Below, one piece after another: positions 7,159 to 9,072 of a stretch of DNA of 9,072 bases. The position numbers and the translations under genes are program-made. Source of the DNA: Prevotella sp. UBA7594 (GTDB taxonomy: Bacteria > Bacteroidota > Bacteroidia > Bacteroidales > Bacteroidaceae); assembly GCA_002490315.1 (NCBI GenBank), contig DLKG01000014.1, positions 11,571-20,642 of the forward strand, given 5' to 3'. Every line of letters begins with the position of its first letter. The first letter of the stretch is position 1. Under the pieces are notes generated by a model, which searched no databases, was not told where the DNA came from, and saw nothing but the letters and a program-made list of their open reading frames with translations.

Positions 7159-8492
7159 ACAATAGGCAGCGATATGCCCTGGATTTTCTGGTAGATGTCG
7201 AGGGCGAAGACGTCCGTCATGCCCGATATGAAGTCGATGACCGCCATTAGGCGCGTCTCGAAGTCGTCGCTGTTGATGTCGTATTGGTTGCTGAAGCGCT
7301 TGCGCAGTTGCTCCGAATGGAACTTGTCGGGGCTGACGGCAGCCTCCGTCAGAGCGTCCATGAGCGTCTCCATGATTTTGTAGCCCGACAGCTCCACGTC
7401 GAGCACGGGCTTCGAGTTGTAGATGCGTCTTACGCTGAGGTCGGAGCAGCGGCGATAGGCGTCGCGCACGTCCTTGTCGACGCTCCCTATGAGCGTGCCC
7501 TCGAACGTGCCGCCGAGTATCTCCGCCTCGTGCTCCACGAACGCGCGGGCGCACTCGTGCTCAAGACATCCGATGACACACGCCCGCAGGTACACCACCT
7601 TCTCGTTGTTGTCCGTGATGCCCTCGTCGTCGATACGTCCGAGGATGCGTTCGCGTGTCGTCGCGTCGAAGAATCCGAGCAGCAGCTCCATGGTTTCGTC
7701 AAACGAGAGGATGCGCAGTTTGTGGGCATCCTCAATGTCCATAATCTCGTAGCAGATGTCATCGGCAGCCTCCACGAGGTAGACGAGCGGATGGCGCGCG
7801 TAGCGCAGCGGTTCGCCGTCGGCGGAAAGGCGCGTCATGCCGAGGTCGTCGGCAATGCGGCGGAAGTAAGGCTCCTCGAAGCAGAAGAAGCCAAACTTTC
7901 CCTTCTTCCCTGCAAGCGAGCTTGAATGGGGATACTTCACGATGGACGCCAGCGTGGAGTAGGTCATCACGAAGCCGCCCTCGCGGCGTCCGTGGAAGCG
8001 GTGGGCGAGGAGCCGGAAGGCGTTGGCATTGCCCTCGAAATGCGTGAGGTCGTCCCACATCTCAGGTCGTACCTTCTCGCGCAGTTCCATTCCCTTGCCC
8101 TCGCGGAAGAACGCCTGTATGGCCTTCTCGCCGGAATGTCCGAAGGGCGGGTTGCCCATGTCGTGGGCGAGGCACGCCGCACTCACGATGGTACCAATCT
8201 CCTCGAAGAGCGTGCCCGCCAGCTCTGGATGCTTTACGCACAGCTCGCGTGCCACGTCGTTGCCGAGCGACATGCCGACGCTCGCCACTTCAAGCGAGTG
8301 GGTCAGGCGGTTGTGTACGAAGATGCTGCCCGGAAGCGGGAACACCTGGGTCTTGTTTTGCATACGGCGGAAGGGGGCGGAGAAAATCAGGCGGTCGTAG
8401 TCGCGCTTAAACTCCGAGCGGTCGTCGTGGCGTTGTGTATGGCGTGTCTCCTGACCGAGGCGCTTGTTGGATATGAGTTGTTGCCAGTTCAT
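7155..8492 (-). CDS. dgt: Deoxyguanosinetriphosphate triphosphohydrolase (dGTPase)
   Basis: This cytoplasmic HD-domain enzyme hydrolyses dGTP to deoxyguanosine and triphosphate, lowering dNTP pools. With the start at 8492 it is 445 aa, a usual length. Family segments are RSEFKRDYDRLIFSAPFRRM (25-44), KTQVFPLPGSIFVHNRLTHS (47-66) with H65 as a probable metal ligand, the HD pair H110-D111 in CLAHDMGNPPFGHSGEKAI, HFEGNANAFRLL (151-162), and VEAADDICYEIMD (240-252) with D244/D245 as the last ligand candidates. A longer form starting at 8549 would begin inside the promoter and add 19 atypical residues. Adjacent ATGs at 8495 and 8492 cannot be told apart; MNWQQLIS fits homologues I recall. The gene is monocistronic here, with its own promoter, and converges on glsB. 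Confidence 0.95.
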   Translation of the reverse strand: MNWQQLISNKRLGQETRHTQRHDDRSEFKRDYDRLIFSAPFRRMQNKTQVFPLPGSIFVHNRLTHSLEVASVGMSLGNDVARELCVKHPELAGTLFEEIGTIVSAACLAHDMGNPPFGHSGEKAIQAFFREGKGMELREKVRPEMWDDLTHFEGNANAFRLLAHRFHGRREGGFVMTYSTLASIVKYPHSSSLAGKKGKFGFFCFEEPYFRRIADDLGMTRLSADGEPLRYARHPLVYLVEAADDICYEIMDIEDAHKLRILSFDETMELLLGFFDATTRERILGRIDDEGITDNNEKVVYLRACVIGCLEHECARAFVEHEAEILGGTFEGTLIGSVDKDVRDAYRRCSDLSVRRIYNSKPVLDVELSGYKIMETLMDALTEAAVSPDKFHSEQLRKRFSNQYDINSDDFETRLMAVIDFISGMTDVFALDIYQKIQGISLPIV

Positions 8493-8518
8493 CATGAAGT
8501 ATTGAGTTTTATGCAATA

Positions 8519-8549
8519 CAAAATTATCATTATTATTCCGAACTGACAA
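8519..8549 (-). promoter_or_regulatory. Promoter of dgt
   Basis: On the minus strand TTG (8549-8547) is followed by exactly 20 bases and then TAATTTTG (8526-8519), a full match to the Bacteroidetes -7 element. Transcription should begin about 8512-8515, leaving a leader of some 20 bases before ATG 8495/8492. This rules against the longer ORF start at 8549. Confidence 0.75.
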
Positions 8550-8678
8550 GTTTTTTGACTGAACTTTCCCGTTTTGTTCTTGTATTATATTTGCCTTTCA
8601 TGTGCTCCAAAACTGCCTGTTGGCTGCGTCAGAAGACGTTTGGTGCGAAATTCCGTAGTTTTGAGCGTGCAGCGGCAA

Positions 8679-8691
8679 AAGGCTGAGCCTT
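8679..8691. repeat. 13-base interrupted palindrome AAGGCTGAGCCTT
   Basis: Six-base arms AAGGCT/AGCCTT surround a single G. It is too tight for an RNA hairpin, so if functional it would be a DNA binding site. It stands alone in non-coding sequence and may be chance. Confidence 0.4.
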
Positions 8692-8737
8692 AGTCGTTTG
8701 GCGTAATCTGTCGCCGCGTGTGCAATGTTCGCCGCCG

Positions 8738-8803
8738 TTAAAGCGCCACTTTAGAGAAGCTAAAGCGCCCCATTAAGGACACTAAAGCGCCCCATTAGCT
8801 ATG
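8738..8803. repeat. Three tandem units of a 22-bp-period repeat with core TAAAGCGCC
   Basis: TAAAGCGCC starts at 8739, 8761 and 8783, exactly 22 bases apart each time. Units two and three share 16 identical bases, CTAAAGCGCCCCATTA (8760-8775 and 8782-8797); unit one shares the core and then diverges. A period of about two helical turns puts the cores on nearly the same face of the DNA, which would suit a row of protein sites. On the minus strand the core reads GGCGCTTTA. The repeat lies in a gene-free stretch some 190 bases beyond the dgt promoter. Its function is unknown. Confidence 0.85.
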
Positions 8804-8809
8804 GCAAAC

Positions 8810-8847
8810 CGCCTCTTTTGCAGCTGAAAAAGCATGAAAAAGAGGCG
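8810..8847. repeat. 10-bp inverted repeat with 18-base loop
   Basis: CGCCTCTTTT (8810-8819) and AAAAGAGGCG (8838-8847) are perfect reverse complements. The loop contains CAGCTG followed by an A-run, which can form an alternative imperfect palindrome with the left arm. There is no trailing T-run on either strand, so this is not a classical terminator. A TAAAGCGCC core copy begins immediately after the right arm at 8848. Confidence 0.6.
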
Positions 8848-8951
8848 TAAAGCGCCGAATTTCTTCTGTCCAACCTTCATTTCGCATGGAATTTTCCTCT
8901 CCCGTAAAGCTCCGAGCGCATTGTTTCCATCATCCCAAGCGCTAAAACGCC
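8848..8951. repeat. Scattered copies of the TAAAGCGCC core
   Basis: One exact copy of the core lies at 8848-8856. Variants are TAAAGCTCC at 8905-8913 and TAAAACGCC at 8943-8951, each with one mismatch. Spacing is no longer regular (about 65, 57 and 38 bases). All face the same way as the tandem cluster to the left, which suggests decayed or dispersed members of one repeat family and not random matches. Confidence 0.55.
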
Positions 8952-9039
8952 AAAAACATTTGTAACACTTTTTTACTCTCAAGACAATATTTGCTTTATC
9001 CGATTTTTGGAGTGATATCCCCTAAATATAACTGGGAGA

Positions 9040-9057
9040 GGGGGCGCCCTCGCCCCC
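9040..9057. repeat. GC-only hairpin, 7-bp stem and 4-base loop
   Basis: GGGGGCG (9040-9046), loop CCCT, CGCCCCC (9051-9057). The stem is strong, but neither strand has a T-run next to it, so intrinsic termination is doubtful. It could be a terminator of a less typical kind for a transcript from either side, a structural repeat, or the edge of a repeat continuing past 9072. Confidence 0.6.
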
Positions 9058-9072
9058 GATAAAGGGAACAGC

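Larger units (their letters stand above)
8550..9072. other. Non-coding region upstream of dgt with repeats and hairpins
   Basis: About 520 bases contain no reading frame I believe. The composition is patchy: AT-rich near 8550-8600 and 8950-9030, GC-rich elsewhere. It holds a short odd-length palindrome (8679-8691), a 22-bp-period repeat cluster (8738-8803) with scattered related copies to 8951, a 10-bp stem (8810-8847) and a GC-only hairpin (9040-9057). No tRNA, rRNA or familiar riboswitch is recognisable. It may carry an unannotated small RNA or the upstream region of a gene beyond the right edge. Confidence 0.7.

Noticed and set aside
6130..7554. 474-codon open frame on the minus strand opposite glsB and overlapping dgt
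   Set aside because: Its composition (rich in Arg, His, Ala, Val) is typical of a shadow frame, and both glsB and dgt are clearly the true genes.
8493..8549. Longer dgt starting at 8549
   Set aside because: It would begin in the -33 element and translate through the -7 element of a well-matched promoter.
8586..8593. TATATTTG on the plus strand as a promoter for the right-hand region
   Set aside because: The box matches TAnnTTTG, but no TTG lies 19-21 bases upstream and no gene follows, so chance in AT-rich sequence is more likely.
8738..8803. CRISPR array
   Set aside because: The shared units are only 9-16 bases with a 22-base period, leaving no room for spacers, and no cas genes are present.
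8782..8982. 66-codon open frame on the minus strand in the non-coding region
   Set aside because: It runs through the TAAAGCGCC repeats, which create its recurring Gly-Ala-Leu and its stop codon; there is no promoter match or family resemblance.
9040..9057. Rho-independent terminator
   Set aside because: The stem is strong, but no T-run follows on either strand.

Overview
The window reads as a piece of a Bacteroidales chromosome, most like Prevotella or a relative. Three things point there: promoters of the Bacteroidetes type (TTG, about 20 bases, TAnnTTTG) with no clear Shine-Dalgarno sites; an FtsL-like protein and a PASTA-tailed penicillin-binding protein in the gene order typical of the phylum; and a neighbouring pair of acyltransferase genes that resemble the glycine-lipid genes of Bacteroides. 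Coding regions are fairly GC-rich, while intergenic spacers are AT-rich. Genus placement is inference.

Layout. Positions 1-42 hold six tandem 7-base repeats just past the murE stop. Positions 48-5096 (minus strand) carry the promoter-proximal part of the division and cell wall (dcw) operon in the order rsmH, ftsL-like, ftsI, murE. The first three overlap through ATGA start/stop junctions, and murE follows after 53 bases. The next expected gene, mraY, would lie beyond the left edge. A 172-base divergent spacer (5097-5268) contains a promoter for the plus-strand genes, a weak promoter for rsmH, and a cluster of GTGTA/TACAC palindromes. Positions 5269-7158 (plus strand) carry a PlsC-type O-acyltransferase and an OlsB-like N-acyltransferase, probably glsA and glsB. 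Positions 7155-8492 (minus strand) carry a dGTPase (dgt), whose stop codon overlaps that of glsB tail to tail. It has a good promoter at 8519-8549. Positions 8550-9072 have no believable gene but contain a 22-bp-period repeat cluster and two hairpins.

How the genes fit together. RsmH tunes the ribosomal decoding centre, FtsL and FtsI build the septal cell wall, and MurE supplies the tripeptide-stage precursor. The acyltransferase pair would make amino-acid (probably glycine) lipids of the envelope, and Dgt adjusts dNTP pools. All are core or lineage-core functions. I see no defence system, phage, insertion sequence, CRISPR array, tRNA or rRNA.

The less ordinary content is non-coding: the heptamer array inside the dcw operon, the palindromes in the divergent promoter, the missing mraZ, and the 22-bp-period repeats beyond dgt.
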